NCBI RefSeq assembly: GCF_014280965.1 | Contig: NZ_JACODZ010000002.1 | Span: 496,001-560,000, forward strand | From: Echinicola salinicaeni | GTDB lineage: Bacteria; Bacteroidota; Bacteroidia; Cytophagales; Cyclobacteriaceae | DNA length: 64,000 nucleotides | Direction of reading: 5' to 3' | Notes under the pieces: generated by a model | The model's database searches: none | What the model was told of the DNA's origin: nothing | What the model saw: only the letters and a program-made list of their open reading frames with translations | Shown: piece after piece, positions 18,129 through 27,078 of the stretch | How the letters are laid out: each line of letters begins with the position of its first letter | Position numbering within the stretch: position 1 is the first letter of the stretch | Position numbers and translations under genes: made by a program

Positions 18129-19549
18129 TGCATATAATAAGAGGTAAAATATATTGGATATTATTGCTTTCTTTACTCTTTTGCTGGGGGTGTAAGGTAG
18201 GGAAGAATTACCGTGGAACTGAAATCATTGTCCCTGAGAGTTTCTACATGGAGAACTCTGATTTACCAGTGGATACCCTTTTGTTAAATACAGATACCTT
18301 GGAGGTAGACTCCTTATCAGCGGTAAGATGGTGGGGGATTTTTGAGGACCCAATTTTGGATTCCCTGATTCAGCAAGGATTGCTTAATAACCAAGATTTG
18401 AATATTGCTTTGGAATCTATTATTCAGGCCAGTTATATGCTGCAAATCCAAAGGAGGGAATTGTTGCCAAAGTTAGATTTGCAGGCAGGGTACGCTAGAG
18501 GAAATTATCAGGGTTTTAGGGTGCCTGACCCTACGAATAATATTTTTCTTACCGGTAACTTAAAATGGGAATTGGACTTTTTTGGTAAACTCAGGAGATT
18601 GAATGAGGCGGCCATGGCCAGTTATATTGCTACGGTTGAGGGAACCAGAGCTTTGAAAATCAGTTTGGTAGCAGGAATAGCTCAAACCTATTTTAATATG
18701 CTGGAATTTAAGGCTCTTTGGGATATTTCAGAGAAAACATTGAAGTCTAGGGATTCTGTGCTTTATATTGTAGAAAGAAGGTTTGAAGAAGGGATAATTC
18801 CGGAATTGGATGTGGACCAATCTCAGATTCAGCAGGCCATTGCTGCTTCTGCTGTCCCATTTTATAAGCGACAGTATTATCAAAGCCAAAATGCCTTACA
18901 TGTGCTCCTGGGCGACCGACCGGGAAACATCGAAATTGGTATGGAGTTGAAAGATCAGGGCATAGACATTGATATACCAATTGGCTTGCCAAGTGAACTG
19001 TTGTTCAGGAGGCCGGATTTGGTAGCTGCTGAGCAGGAACTGATTGCTGCAAATGCACTTGTTGGAGTGGCACAAGCACAAAGGCTACCTTCAATAAGTC
19101 TGACTGGTTTATTGGGGGTGGCCAGTGATGATCTGTCCGAACTTACAGGGAATGGCATGGCATGGAATATTGGCGGAGGATTGTTAGGTCCACTATTTTA
19201 TTGGGGACAAAATGTCAAAAGGGTAAAAGTAGAGAAAAGCAGACGTAATCAGGCATTATTAAATTACCAGGCTTCTGCCATTAATGCTTTCAGAGAAGTC
19301 GAAGACGCCCTGATCCAAATAGAGACCTTAAAGGATGAACTCAGTGCCTCTGAGGTAAGGCTCAGAGCAGCGGACCATGCTGAGATGCTTTCTTTCCAAA
19401 GGTATGACAAAGGGGTTACTTCTTACCTTGAATACCTCGAGCAACAGCGGCAGGCTTTCGATGCAGCGCAGATACTTATATCTACAAAAAGCCAACTATT
19501 GTCTTCTTATGTGAATCTTTATAAGGTCCTCGGAGGTGGCTGGGATTGA
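18128..19549 (+). CDS. Outer-membrane efflux lipoprotein (TolC/NodT family)
   Basis: Outer-membrane channel of the tripartite pump, 473 residues. The signal peptide has a lipobox ending at Cys22 (CWGC). The paired outer-membrane factor repeats contain KWELDFFGKLRRL and the second-repeat segment LPSELLFRRPDLVAAEQEL, typical of NodT-type proteins. Its ATG overlaps the TGA of the permease gene, so the two are translationally coupled. With this gene the efflux system is complete in one operon. Confidence 0.94.
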   Translation: MHIIRGKIYWILLLSLLFCWGCKVGKNYRGTEIIVPESFYMENSDLPVDTLLLNTDTLEVDSLSAVRWWGIFEDPILDSLIQQGLLNNQDLNIALESIIQASYMLQIQRRELLPKLDLQAGYARGNYQGFRVPDPTNNIFLTGNLKWELDFFGKLRRLNEAAMASYIATVEGTRALKISLVAGIAQTYFNMLEFKALWDISEKTLKSRDSVLYIVERRFEEGIIPELDVDQSQIQQAIAASAVPFYKRQYYQSQNALHVLLGDRPGNIEIGMELKDQGIDIDIPIGLPSELLFRRPDLVAAEQELIAANALVGVAQAQRLPSISLTGLLGVASDDLSELTGNGMAWNIGGGLLGPLFYWGQNVKRVKVEKSRRNQALLNYQASAINAFREVEDALIQIETLKDELSASEVRLRAADHAEMLSFQRYDKGVTSYLEYLEQQRQAFDAAQILISTKSQLLSSYVNLYKVLGGGWD

Positions 19550-19556
19550 TAATTGA

Positions 19557-19593
19557 ATCCTTCAGCTATTTTATTTTAAGCCAGCTGAAGGAT
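19557..19593. terminator. Inverted repeat between convergent efflux and VOC genes
   Basis: An 11-base-pair inverted repeat (ATCCTTCAGCT at 19557-19567 with AGCTGAAGGAT at 19583-19593) spans the gap and the stop codon of the VOC gene. It lacks a clear T tract on either strand, so it may be a weak bidirectional terminator or only an RNA-end stabiliser. Confidence 0.4.
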
Positions 19594-19954
19594 CTTCTTG
19601 GAAAATACCAAAAACATTATTGTCAGCATCCATGAAATAACCTTGCCAGCCCTTTCCAGGTATTGAAAACATGGGCATGGCCAGTTGACCTCCATTTTTC
19701 ATAATTAGTCTTTTTGTCAGTTCAAAGGAATCTACTACAATAGAGCAAGTAAATGCATTTGTACCATGTTTTTTTGGGGGAACTTTAGCTGGTCTTTTGA
19801 ATAGTGCTGCATTTATTCCAGCATTATCCAATTGGTAAAATTCTATTGGTACATTTTCGTCTCTAATAAATTCCCAACCAAACACATTGTGGTAAAAATC
19901 AATTTCTCTTGCCGGTTCAGATGATTGAATTTCAAAATAACAAATGGTATTCAT
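19571..19954 (-). CDS. VOC superfamily (glyoxalase-like) protein
   Basis: 127 residues with two beta-alpha-beta-beta-beta halves. Seen are CYFEIQSSEPAREIDFYHNVFGWEF at the start (residues 5-29), GTNAFTCSIVVDS at the second half, and PGKGWQGYFMDADNNVFGIFQ at the end. This layout is that of single-domain VOC proteins near the 'predicted enzyme related to lactoylglutathione lyase' group. The reaction is unknown. It is a monocistronic gene convergent with the efflux operon. Confidence 0.87.
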   Translation of the reverse strand: MNTICYFEIQSSEPAREIDFYHNVFGWEFIRDENVPIEFYQLDNAGINAALFKRPAKVPPKKHGTNAFTCSIVVDSFELTKRLIMKNGGQLAMPMFSIPGKGWQGYFMDADNNVFGIFQEDPSAGLK

Positions 19955-20522
19955 GGTTTGATGATTTTATATATAAAATTGAATACTAAACTAATAAAGT
20001 GACCTTATTAATACTATTAATCTTGATATAGACAAAATATTCAATACCCATATTGATGCGAGCCTCATCAATGCAATTGAAACAGATTCGTCTGGATAAT
20101 ATATAGCTAAACCTTGATGATAATTTTTTAGTTAAATATTGGTAATCAAGTATTAAATTGGATTTTAATTACCTTTTATTGGTTTTTTGTTAAAAGCGTA
20201 TAGAGTATATGAATTTTTGTAGATTTTTTTGGTAGGGTTTTTGTTTAATTCTCATCGAAAAGACATTTCAATTAATGCAGGAATAATGACAGGCTAACTC
20301 TTTTTCCTTACGATTTTATGGAAATTGATTTTTCCTAAATCCAGTCGGGTAAATTTGTTGCGTATTTATCTGTAGAAATTGAAAAGGAACAACATTTGTG
20401 AAATAGTCAATTGTTGTGTTCATGATTTGATTTAGACTTATAAATATCCATATCAGGTATTTTTTTGTCGCCACTCATTTGAATTAAATATTGTTATACT
20501 GACTGATTTTAATGATTAGGCT
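19955..20522. other. 568-base AT-rich intergenic region
   Basis: No gene is seen. The only notable sequence is TGCAGGAATAATGACAG at 20276 onward followed by CTCTTTTT, which recurs in similar form before the SQR-like gene at 21764. Confidence 0.45.
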
Positions 20523-21572
20523 ATGTTTGTATTGTTTCAACGATTTAATGATTTCCTTTCTAAAAAGATAAATGGTGAAAAAACAGAAGCCAACCCTTTT
20601 ACCATTCCTGATGGAATTAAGGCTGATGGAGATGTTTACCTTCTAGTTTTTCAATCCAATATGGTCAAGGCAAAAATTAAGCGGGTATTGGACCGTATTC
20701 CTAGTGCTTATCGACATATTGGCTTTTATGGTGATATCAAATATCATGAATCAAAACTTCAAGAATTGTTAAATGCAAAGTTTGGAGAATCACATGTGTT
20801 GTTTACAAAGAATGGAGCTGGTCAAGCTAAATTTATCTCAATAGAAGCCTTTGTCGCTCAAATGGAAAGTGTTTTAGAGCAGTTAAATGATTTATTGGGC
20901 GCTGCTGAATTATCTATTAGCTTGCTCAAGCAGAGTACATTTGATCATTATAATGATGGCTGGGGCCATTTGTCCAGGGAGCTAAAGCTAGCAATGCATG
21001 CCAAGGGCTTTCTTCCATCTCAAGTTAATGATGTTGAGGATTTGTGGATCGAAAAGTCTTATAAATTCAATAGTTTACATTACGATGTGTTTAAGGGGAT
21101 TGGGGCTTTGGTAAATCTTCAGGTGTTGAAAATTAACAGCAAAATAGATTGTGAATATAATTTTAATAAACTTTCTCAACTGCCGATGTTAAAACAGTTA
21201 ATTATAGAGGAGGGACCTAAAATAAAATGGCCTAATGATACTTTAAATATTGAAAAGGGCATTATGTTGGAAGATGTTACTGTATTGAATGCCCAAAAAC
21301 CTGAAGCGTATCAATTTATATTTCATCTGGAAAACGTCAAGAAGATAAGCTTGATGAATTTCAATAAACAGAATATTTATCATATCCTTGATTTTTTGAT
21401 CTATAGGGATTTAGAAGAAATAAATATTCACTTTAGCTCGAAGATCGGTGAGGCCAAGAATGAGTTTTTGGAGGAGATTATTCGACCTTATTGTGGAGAG
21501 GTTAGGGTCAATTTTTATCAACCTCTAGAAATTGGAAGTAAAAAGGTCTCAGGTGATAAATTATATTGGTAA
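20523..21572 (+). CDS. Hypothetical protein, 349 residues, soluble
   Basis: I do not recognise this protein. It has no signal peptide and no clear membrane helix, so it is probably cytoplasmic. The first third is mixed alpha/beta (GDVYLLVFQSNMVKAKIKRV). The middle is helical (residues about 115-165). From about 190 there are LRR-like strand patterns such as LVNLQVLKINSK, LPMLKQLIIEEG and LEEINIHFSS, each of which could be one leucine-rich-repeat turn. The gene is isolated between two long AT-rich spacers. Coding character is good: a single ATG, no competing frame, normal composition. Confidence 0.75.
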   Translation: MFVLFQRFNDFLSKKINGEKTEANPFTIPDGIKADGDVYLLVFQSNMVKAKIKRVLDRIPSAYRHIGFYGDIKYHESKLQELLNAKFGESHVLFTKNGAGQAKFISIEAFVAQMESVLEQLNDLLGAAELSISLLKQSTFDHYNDGWGHLSRELKLAMHAKGFLPSQVNDVEDLWIEKSYKFNSLHYDVFKGIGALVNLQVLKINSKIDCEYNFNKLSQLPMLKQLIIEEGPKIKWPNDTLNIEKGIMLEDVTVLNAQKPEAYQFIFHLENVKKISLMNFNKQNIYHILDFLIYRDLEEINIHFSSKIGEAKNEFLEEIIRPYCGEVRVNFYQPLEIGSKKVSGDKLYW

Positions 21573-21949
21573 AGGAAGCTGACTTGTTTTCGATTTTATA
21601 TAATTATCACAAGTAGTTTCATAAGTGAATTTGGAGTGAATCTGATCCTCCTGTGCATTCATACTTCAAAGCTCGTATACTTCTTAGTGAAAGTTTGTTT
21701 TAGCGCATAATGGAAAGTTATTAGGGGTGCTATTACTATCTGTTTTTAGGTGTTTATTAGTTTTGCAGGAACCGTGACAGACTCTTTTTTTTGGTTATTA
21801 ATCTTATCGCAATTTGTTTTTTTATTATCAAGTGAGGGATTTTTTTTGGGGCTGCAAACATGATGATTATCAGTTTTTTATGTATCAAAAGTTACACATT
21901 TTCAAGAGGTAATGATCTACATTTATTATAGACAAAAAATCGGAGCGTC
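21573..21949. other. 377-base AT-rich intergenic region
   Basis: No gene is seen. It contains TGCAGGAACCGTGACAG at 21764 onward followed by a T run, similar to the sequence at 20276, and long T tracts without a stem. Confidence 0.45.
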
Positions 21950-23170
21950 ATGAAAAATATAGTCATTTTAGGAAGTAATTTCGCGGGCTATACTGCAGCC
22001 ATGCAAATTCAAAAGGGGCTTGGAAAGCATAACGCCGAATATAATGTTATAGTCGTTTCTCCGAGCCATGATTTTCTTTATGTTCCCTCATTAATATGGG
22101 TTCCCTTCGGAAGGAGGAAAGTGGAAGATATACGTTTTGACCTGAGGCCTATTTTCAGAAAAAAGCATATAGACTTTGTCCAACAAGCAGCTAAATCTGT
22201 TGATCCTGATAGTAATGAAGTACTGTTGGAGAATGGGGATAGCATTGCATATGAATATTTGGTGGTAGCGACAGGGGTGAAAATGAATTTTGACATCTTG
22301 GATGGACTTAAACCTGAGGACAATAAGATCAGTAATATTGTTATTCCAAAATTGGCATTGAAAACATATGATGCCTTTGAGAAATTGGTGAAAGATCCGG
22401 GCCCAGTGGTTGTTGGGGCTACCCAAGGGGCAAGTTGTATGGGGGCCGCATATGAATACCTATTCAATATGGATAAGGAGCTGAGAAGACGAAAAGTAAG
22501 GGATAAAGTCAAATTATACTGGATAACTCCTGAACCTTATTTGGGGAATTTTGGCATTGATGGTATGCCAGGAGGAGAGTCCATGCTTAAGGCATTTATG
22601 AAAATGTACAATATTGAGTGGATTACCGACGCCAGTATAGACAAAATAGAAGATCATAAGATCATTCTTAAAACTGGAGAAGAACTTCCCTATAAAATGG
22701 CCATGCTGATGCCACCTTTTGAAGGGGCAGATGTAATGAAAGCCAGCCCAAAATTGGTCGATCAAAAAGGCTTTGTAGAAACCACTGCTGCTTACCAACA
22801 TTTAACCTATAAAAATGTCTTTGCTGCTGGTTTGGCGGTTAAGGTGGCCGTACCATTTGAAATTAAAAACACTCCATTTGGAGTGCCCAAAACCGGTTAT
22901 CCCAGTGACGTAACCGGCAAAATAGTAGCCAAGAATATATTGAGGCTAATTAACGGCAAAAAAAAATTGATAGAAAAAGAATGGGGGAAAATTCCAGCAG
23001 TATGTGTGATGGATGCGGGTCATAAAGAAGTTTATCTTTTAGCCAACCACCTATTTAAACCCAGACAGTTTGCCATTATGATTCCAAATATATTCAATGA
23101 CCTTGGTAAGGTGGCTTTAGAAAAATATTTTATTTGGAAAAATAAACATGGTTATGCACACCTGCCCTGA
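21950..23170 (+). CDS. FAD-dependent oxidoreductase, sulfide:quinone reductase-like
   Basis: 406-residue flavoprotein of the disulfide reductase fold. The FAD site is VILGSNFAGYTAA at the N terminus and the second nucleotide motif is YEYLVVATGVKMNF. Segment VVGATQGASCMGAAYEY places Cys163 where SQR enzymes carry a redox cysteine. The only other cysteine is Cys352 (AVCVMDAG). Segments YKNVFAAGLAV and GYPSDVTGKIVAKNI match the C-terminal SQR layout. Known three-cysteine SQRs have more cysteines, so sulfide oxidation is not assured; a type II NADH dehydrogenase-like or persulfide role is possible. It is monocistronic with a strong terminator. Confidence 0.82.
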   Translation: MKNIVILGSNFAGYTAAMQIQKGLGKHNAEYNVIVVSPSHDFLYVPSLIWVPFGRRKVEDIRFDLRPIFRKKHIDFVQQAAKSVDPDSNEVLLENGDSIAYEYLVVATGVKMNFDILDGLKPEDNKISNIVIPKLALKTYDAFEKLVKDPGPVVVGATQGASCMGAAYEYLFNMDKELRRRKVRDKVKLYWITPEPYLGNFGIDGMPGGESMLKAFMKMYNIEWITDASIDKIEDHKIILKTGEELPYKMAMLMPPFEGADVMKASPKLVDQKGFVETTAAYQHLTYKNVFAAGLAVKVAVPFEIKNTPFGVPKTGYPSDVTGKIVAKNILRLINGKKKLIEKEWGKIPAVCVMDAGHKEVYLLANHLFKPRQFAIMIPNIFNDLGKVALEKYFIWKNKHGYAHLP

Positions 23171-23211
23171 GTAGGGAGAAGATAAAGTTGTTAACTTTTT
23201 TGCTTAAGTCA

Positions 23212-23251
23212 GCCCAGGAAGTTCCCAAGCCCATACTTCCTGGGCTTTTTT
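23212..23251 (+). terminator. Intrinsic terminator after SQR-like gene
   Basis: Perfect ten-base-pair stem GCCCAGGAAG (23212-23221) with CTTCCTGGGC (23236-23245) and T6 at 23246-23251, 41 bases after the stop. Confidence 0.95.
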
Positions 23252-23385
23252 GGGATAGATAGCAGGACTGCAACGGCAATTTTTTCATTAATGCTCAATC
23301 CCCTGAATTTTCTTCTTTTAATAATACGCCTATTTAATTAATTTAAATTTTCTTTCAATGTTTCAACAATAAGCGAGTTCCTAAG

Positions 23386-24870
23386 ATGCTTTTTAATTCA
23401 ATTGAATTTTTAATATTTCTTCCCGTTGTATTTGTACTTTATTGGTCGATTTTTAAGGAAAACTTAAGGGCTCAGAATGCTTTCTTACTTTTTGCCAGTT
23501 ATCTTTTTTATGGTTGGTGGGATTGGCGCTTTTTGGGGCTTATAGCTGCCAGTTCCCTTGTGGATTATTATTGTGGATTAAAATTGGGCAAGGAATGGGG
23601 GGCAGAGGCTGACAAGGAAGGGAGGTCTTCTTTTGCATCTTGGTTTTCCGGAAGAAAAAAATACCTGAGTATCAGTCTTGCTTTTAACTTGGGCTTATTG
23701 GGATTTTTTAAGTATTTCAATTTCTTTATTGGTTCGGCAAGTGAGTTGATCACTAGTTTGGGATTTCAGTCCAATGATTATTCCCTTAAACTTATTTTAC
23801 CTATTGGGATAAGCTTTTATACTTTTCAGACCATGAGTTATACCTTGGACATTTATAAGAGGAAGATAAAACCTACCAAAGACATGATTGCCTTTTTTGC
23901 CTATGTGAGCTTCTTCCCACAGTTAGTGGCCGGTCCAATAGAGCGCGCAAAGCACTTGTTACCTCAGTTTATGCAGAAAAGATCATTTGATTATAACAAG
24001 GCAATGGATGGGATGCGGCAGATCCTTTGGGGATTGTTTAAGAAAATGGTTATTGCGGATAATTGTGCTGTGTTTGTTGATCAGGTATATGCAAATCCAG
24101 GGGAGCAACCGGCAAGTAATTTAGCTTTGGCTGCGGTGTTTTTTAGTTTTCAGATTTATGGTGATTTTTCAGGATATTCAGATATTGCGATTGGGCTGGG
24201 AAGGCTTTTGGGATTTGACCTTATGAAGAACTTTGCCTACCCCTATTTTTCAAGGGATATTGCAGAGTTTTGGAGAAGATGGCATATATCCCTTTCCAGC
24301 TGGTTCAGGGACTATGTTTATATTCCCTTAGGTGGAAATCATGGCGGTAAGGCCAGTACTATGCGCAATGTGTTTATTGTATTTTTGGTTTCAGGCTTAT
24401 GGCATGGGGCCAACTGGACTTTTGTGTTTTGGGGTGGTTTAAACGCCCTGCTATTTTTGCCTTTGATGCTCAATAATAAGCACCGACATCATATGGGAAT
24501 TGTGGCCAAGGGTCAAACATTTCCAAAGCTGGTGGATTTGGGTTTGATGTTAACCAATTTTATTTTAGTAACCTTGACTTGGGTGATTTTTCGTTCTGAT
24601 TCTGTATCAGAAGCTTGGGTATATATTAGTGGACTTTGGTCCCTTGATGTTTTTGCTTGGCCACTAATGGATATTAGGGTTTATTTGTTTTCCGTTTTGA
24701 TTGTTTGCTTTATTTTATTGGAGTGGATAGGCAGGGAAGATGATTTTGCCATCCAAAAAATGGGTTTAAGATGGCCCTCTGTTTTACGTTATGGCTTTTA
24801 TTATGGTATTGTGATGATGATATTTTTGTTTGCCACCAAGGAACAGGAGTTCATTTATTTCCAGTTTTGA
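23386..24870 (+). CDS. MBOAT-family membrane O-acyltransferase (AlgI-like)
   Basis: Polytopic membrane protein of 494 residues that would move acyl (usually acetyl) groups across the inner membrane for transfer to an extracellular glycan. Hallmarks are N-terminal FLIFLPVVFVLYW, the loop FWRRWHISLSSWFRDYVYIPLGGN, and the catalytic His region GLWHGANWTFVFWGGLNAL. Two SGNH-type genes follow with a one-base gap after each stop codon, the arrangement of alginate or peptidoglycan O-acetylation systems. The acceptor glycan is not identifiable here because no polysaccharide synthesis genes are nearby. Confidence 0.93.
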   Translation: MLFNSIEFLIFLPVVFVLYWSIFKENLRAQNAFLLFASYLFYGWWDWRFLGLIAASSLVDYYCGLKLGKEWGAEADKEGRSSFASWFSGRKKYLSISLAFNLGLLGFFKYFNFFIGSASELITSLGFQSNDYSLKLILPIGISFYTFQTMSYTLDIYKRKIKPTKDMIAFFAYVSFFPQLVAGPIERAKHLLPQFMQKRSFDYNKAMDGMRQILWGLFKKMVIADNCAVFVDQVYANPGEQPASNLALAAVFFSFQIYGDFSGYSDIAIGLGRLLGFDLMKNFAYPYFSRDIAEFWRRWHISLSSWFRDYVYIPLGGNHGGKASTMRNVFIVFLVSGLWHGANWTFVFWGGLNALLFLPLMLNNKHRHHMGIVAKGQTFPKLVDLGLMLTNFILVTLTWVIFRSDSVSEAWVYISGLWSLDVFAWPLMDIRVYLFSVLIVCFILLEWIGREDDFAIQKMGLRWPSVLRYGFYYGIVMMIFLFATKEQEFIYFQF

Positions 24871-24871
24871 T

Positions 24872-25795
24872 ATGCGGATTTTCTTAATGAAAACCTTTTT
24901 GTTTTCCATGACAATCTCATTAAGCTTTATATTCATATGGGCGATTGAGGATGGTAATGCAGACCCTTTTGCCATGCGCTTTACCACTGGAAAGAAAAGC
25001 GCATTGATTCTGGGGAATTCAAGGGCTGCGCAGGGATTGATTCCGGAATTCATAGAACAAGAAGTTAAAGGTTCAGGATCTTTTGATCTGTACAATTACA
25101 GCTTTGGTATAGGCTATTCGGCTTATGGTCCTGTTTATTTAAATAGCATCATGGATAAGTTGGATCAAGCCTCAAAAGAAGGACTTTTTATTGTGACGGT
25201 AGATCCATGGGCTTTGGTAGAAGGAGGGGAGCGTCCCAACGATCCCAGCTTTTTCCCTGAATTGGATTCACCATTGGCCAATTTGGAAAATCAAAACTTC
25301 AAACCCCATTTGTCATATATGATAAATTGGTTTTCGTCGTCCTATTATGAAATTATCCATCGGCATTTTAGACCTGCCAATGAACGCTTACATCGGGAAA
25401 ATGGATGGTTGGAACTGGTATTGCCCATGGACTCAGCTACTGTAAATTATAGGATACAGCAAAAGGTAAGGGATTTTGAAAATGGCTATAAAAACCTCCA
25501 GCTTTCACAAACGCGCTTGGAGTACTTGGAAAAGACCATAAAGGTATTAAAGAGCCATGGGAAGGTGGTTTTAGTTTATCTGCCCGCTCATCCCGAAATA
25601 ATGAAGTATGATCAGCTCGTTCTTCCTGACTTCCAAATAATGATGGAGCGCTTAAGTGAAAAATATACAATACCTTTTAAGGATTATAGTGAACAGGCTG
25701 GGAAATTCACCTATACTGACGGAATTCATCTTTACCAGGCTTCAGGGAGAAGGCTATCAAAAGACTTAGGCAAATGGATTGATAAGCAATTTTAA
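24872..25795 (+). CDS. Membrane-anchored SGNH-like protein, O-acetylation partner 1
   Basis: The upstream-extended frame overlaps the MBOAT gene. ATG 24872, one base after the MBOAT TGA, is preferred and gives 307 residues (MRIFLMKTF). One N-terminal membrane helix is followed by ALILGNSRAAQGL, which fits SGNH block I with Ser in GNSR. The C-terminal TDGIHLYQASGRRL supplies the Asp-x-x-His pair. The protein is therefore likely extracytoplasmic and may pass acetyl from the MBOAT to the glycan, or act as an esterase. Family naming is from motif reading only. Confidence 0.78.
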   Translation: MRIFLMKTFLFSMTISLSFIFIWAIEDGNADPFAMRFTTGKKSALILGNSRAAQGLIPEFIEQEVKGSGSFDLYNYSFGIGYSAYGPVYLNSIMDKLDQASKEGLFIVTVDPWALVEGGERPNDPSFFPELDSPLANLENQNFKPHLSYMINWFSSSYYEIIHRHFRPANERLHRENGWLELVLPMDSATVNYRIQQKVRDFENGYKNLQLSQTRLEYLEKTIKVLKSHGKVVLVYLPAHPEIMKYDQLVLPDFQIMMERLSEKYTIPFKDYSEQAGKFTYTDGIHLYQASGRRLSKDLGKWIDKQF

Positions 25796-25796
25796 T

Positions 25797-26855
25797 ATGA
25801 AAATATTTTTTAAGAAAATAGGACTTTTTATGCTTCCTATCTTATTATTTGTAACTGTGGATGTATTCGTACTGCCCCATACATTTTGGACATATAGGTT
25901 TTGGGAAGGAATTTCCTACCACAAGGATTTATTGATCTATGGTAAGTTCTATCAAAATCAATCACTGGAAATGTGGGAGAGAGGGGATTTGAGTGATGGT
26001 GTAGACTCAGCGATATACTCAATGAATAGATGGGTAACAGATGAGTATGGGTTTAGAAATGATACATTTATAAAAACACCCGATGTTATTTTATTGGGAG
26101 ATTCTTTTGTGGTCGGTACTGGTTTGGATCAAAGTCAAATACTGTCAAGTCAATTGTCAAGCTTATTTATGGATGAGCTCAATGTGTATAATATGGCACC
26201 GGCACCATTAAGAACCTTTGATATTATGTTAAAAAAGGGGTTGATAGAAAAACCTGATTTTTTGGTTTATGAGTTTGTTGAAGAAATGTTTCCGGAACCT
26301 TTTGTTCCTTATACTTCAGAAAAATATGATCATATTAAGGTGCCTGTAAGTACTTGGATTAATAGATCTAAACTAAATTTGGCTTGGGATAAGCTAAGTA
26401 GGATGCATTGGGCCTATTATTTAATGAACCAACTGTTAAATAAAAAAATCAAATATGAAAGGTTAGGGGATGTGTATTTTTATAAAGGATCCAATTACCA
26501 ACCTTCTAATCGAAGAGGTAGAATGTATATCCTAAATAGTATAAAGGGATATCAGGATTATTGTGTTCAGAATGGGATTGAATTGATTGTTATGCCTTTG
26601 CCACTCAAAGAAACAATTTATTTTGAAGGTCTTGGCAGACCAGAATTGCTCCATAACCTTAAGACAATCCATGCCGGATTGGATTGTCTCGGAATTAATA
26701 ATGTGAATGTTTTTGAAGAAATGTTAGTGAGAGGAGAGGAATATTATCTAAAACAAGATACTCACTGGAATGAAAAAGGGGTGGGCTTAGCGGCTCGTCT
26801 ATTAAGAAATGAGCTGGAACATATAAATGGCCACGAATTTAATTCTGAACAGTGA
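25797..26855 (+). CDS. AlgX/AlgJ-like SGNH protein, O-acetylation partner 2
   Basis: ATG 25797 lies one base after the previous stop, giving 352 residues (MKIFFKKIG), with one N-terminal membrane helix. VILLGDSFVVGTGL (GDSF, block I Ser) and DTHWNEKGVGLAARLL are the AlgJ/AlgX/DltD-type catalytic segments; the DTHWN motif is characteristic of alginate acetyltransferases. Together with the MBOAT and the preceding SGNH-like protein it forms a three-gene cassette with nearly touching frames. The two SGNH proteins are clearly different from each other, so they are not a recent duplication. Confidence 0.82.
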   Translation: MKIFFKKIGLFMLPILLFVTVDVFVLPHTFWTYRFWEGISYHKDLLIYGKFYQNQSLEMWERGDLSDGVDSAIYSMNRWVTDEYGFRNDTFIKTPDVILLGDSFVVGTGLDQSQILSSQLSSLFMDELNVYNMAPAPLRTFDIMLKKGLIEKPDFLVYEFVEEMFPEPFVPYTSEKYDHIKVPVSTWINRSKLNLAWDKLSRMHWAYYLMNQLLNKKIKYERLGDVYFYKGSNYQPSNRRGRMYILNSIKGYQDYCVQNGIELIVMPLPLKETIYFEGLGRPELLHNLKTIHAGLDCLGINNVNVFEEMLVRGEEYYLKQDTHWNEKGVGLAARLLRNELEHINGHEFNSEQ

Positions 26856-26980
26856 AAGATGGTTCTATTAATCTTGAACCTCGGTATTAAAACTTTTATA
26901 TCAAACGAAAACATTGAGCGAGGATTGATCATTTACTCAGTACTGATTTTGTAAATGTTTAAATATAAGCAACTTAGTAA

Positions 26981-27024
26981 AAAAAATAAAATGGAACCCT
27001 GAGATGGACCTCAAGATTCCATTT
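26981..27024 (-). terminator. Intrinsic terminator of the sulfatase gene
   Basis: Read on the minus strand, AAATGGAA (27024-27017) pairs with TTCCATTT (26996-26989), with an inner TGAG/CTCA pairing. It is followed by a T-rich run through 26981. It lies 55 bases after the sulfatase stop. Confidence 0.8.
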
Positions 27025-27078
27025 AATTCAAAACTTTTAGATTCAGTTAAGAAGGTATTATTTGCTAGTGTGAAAAAA

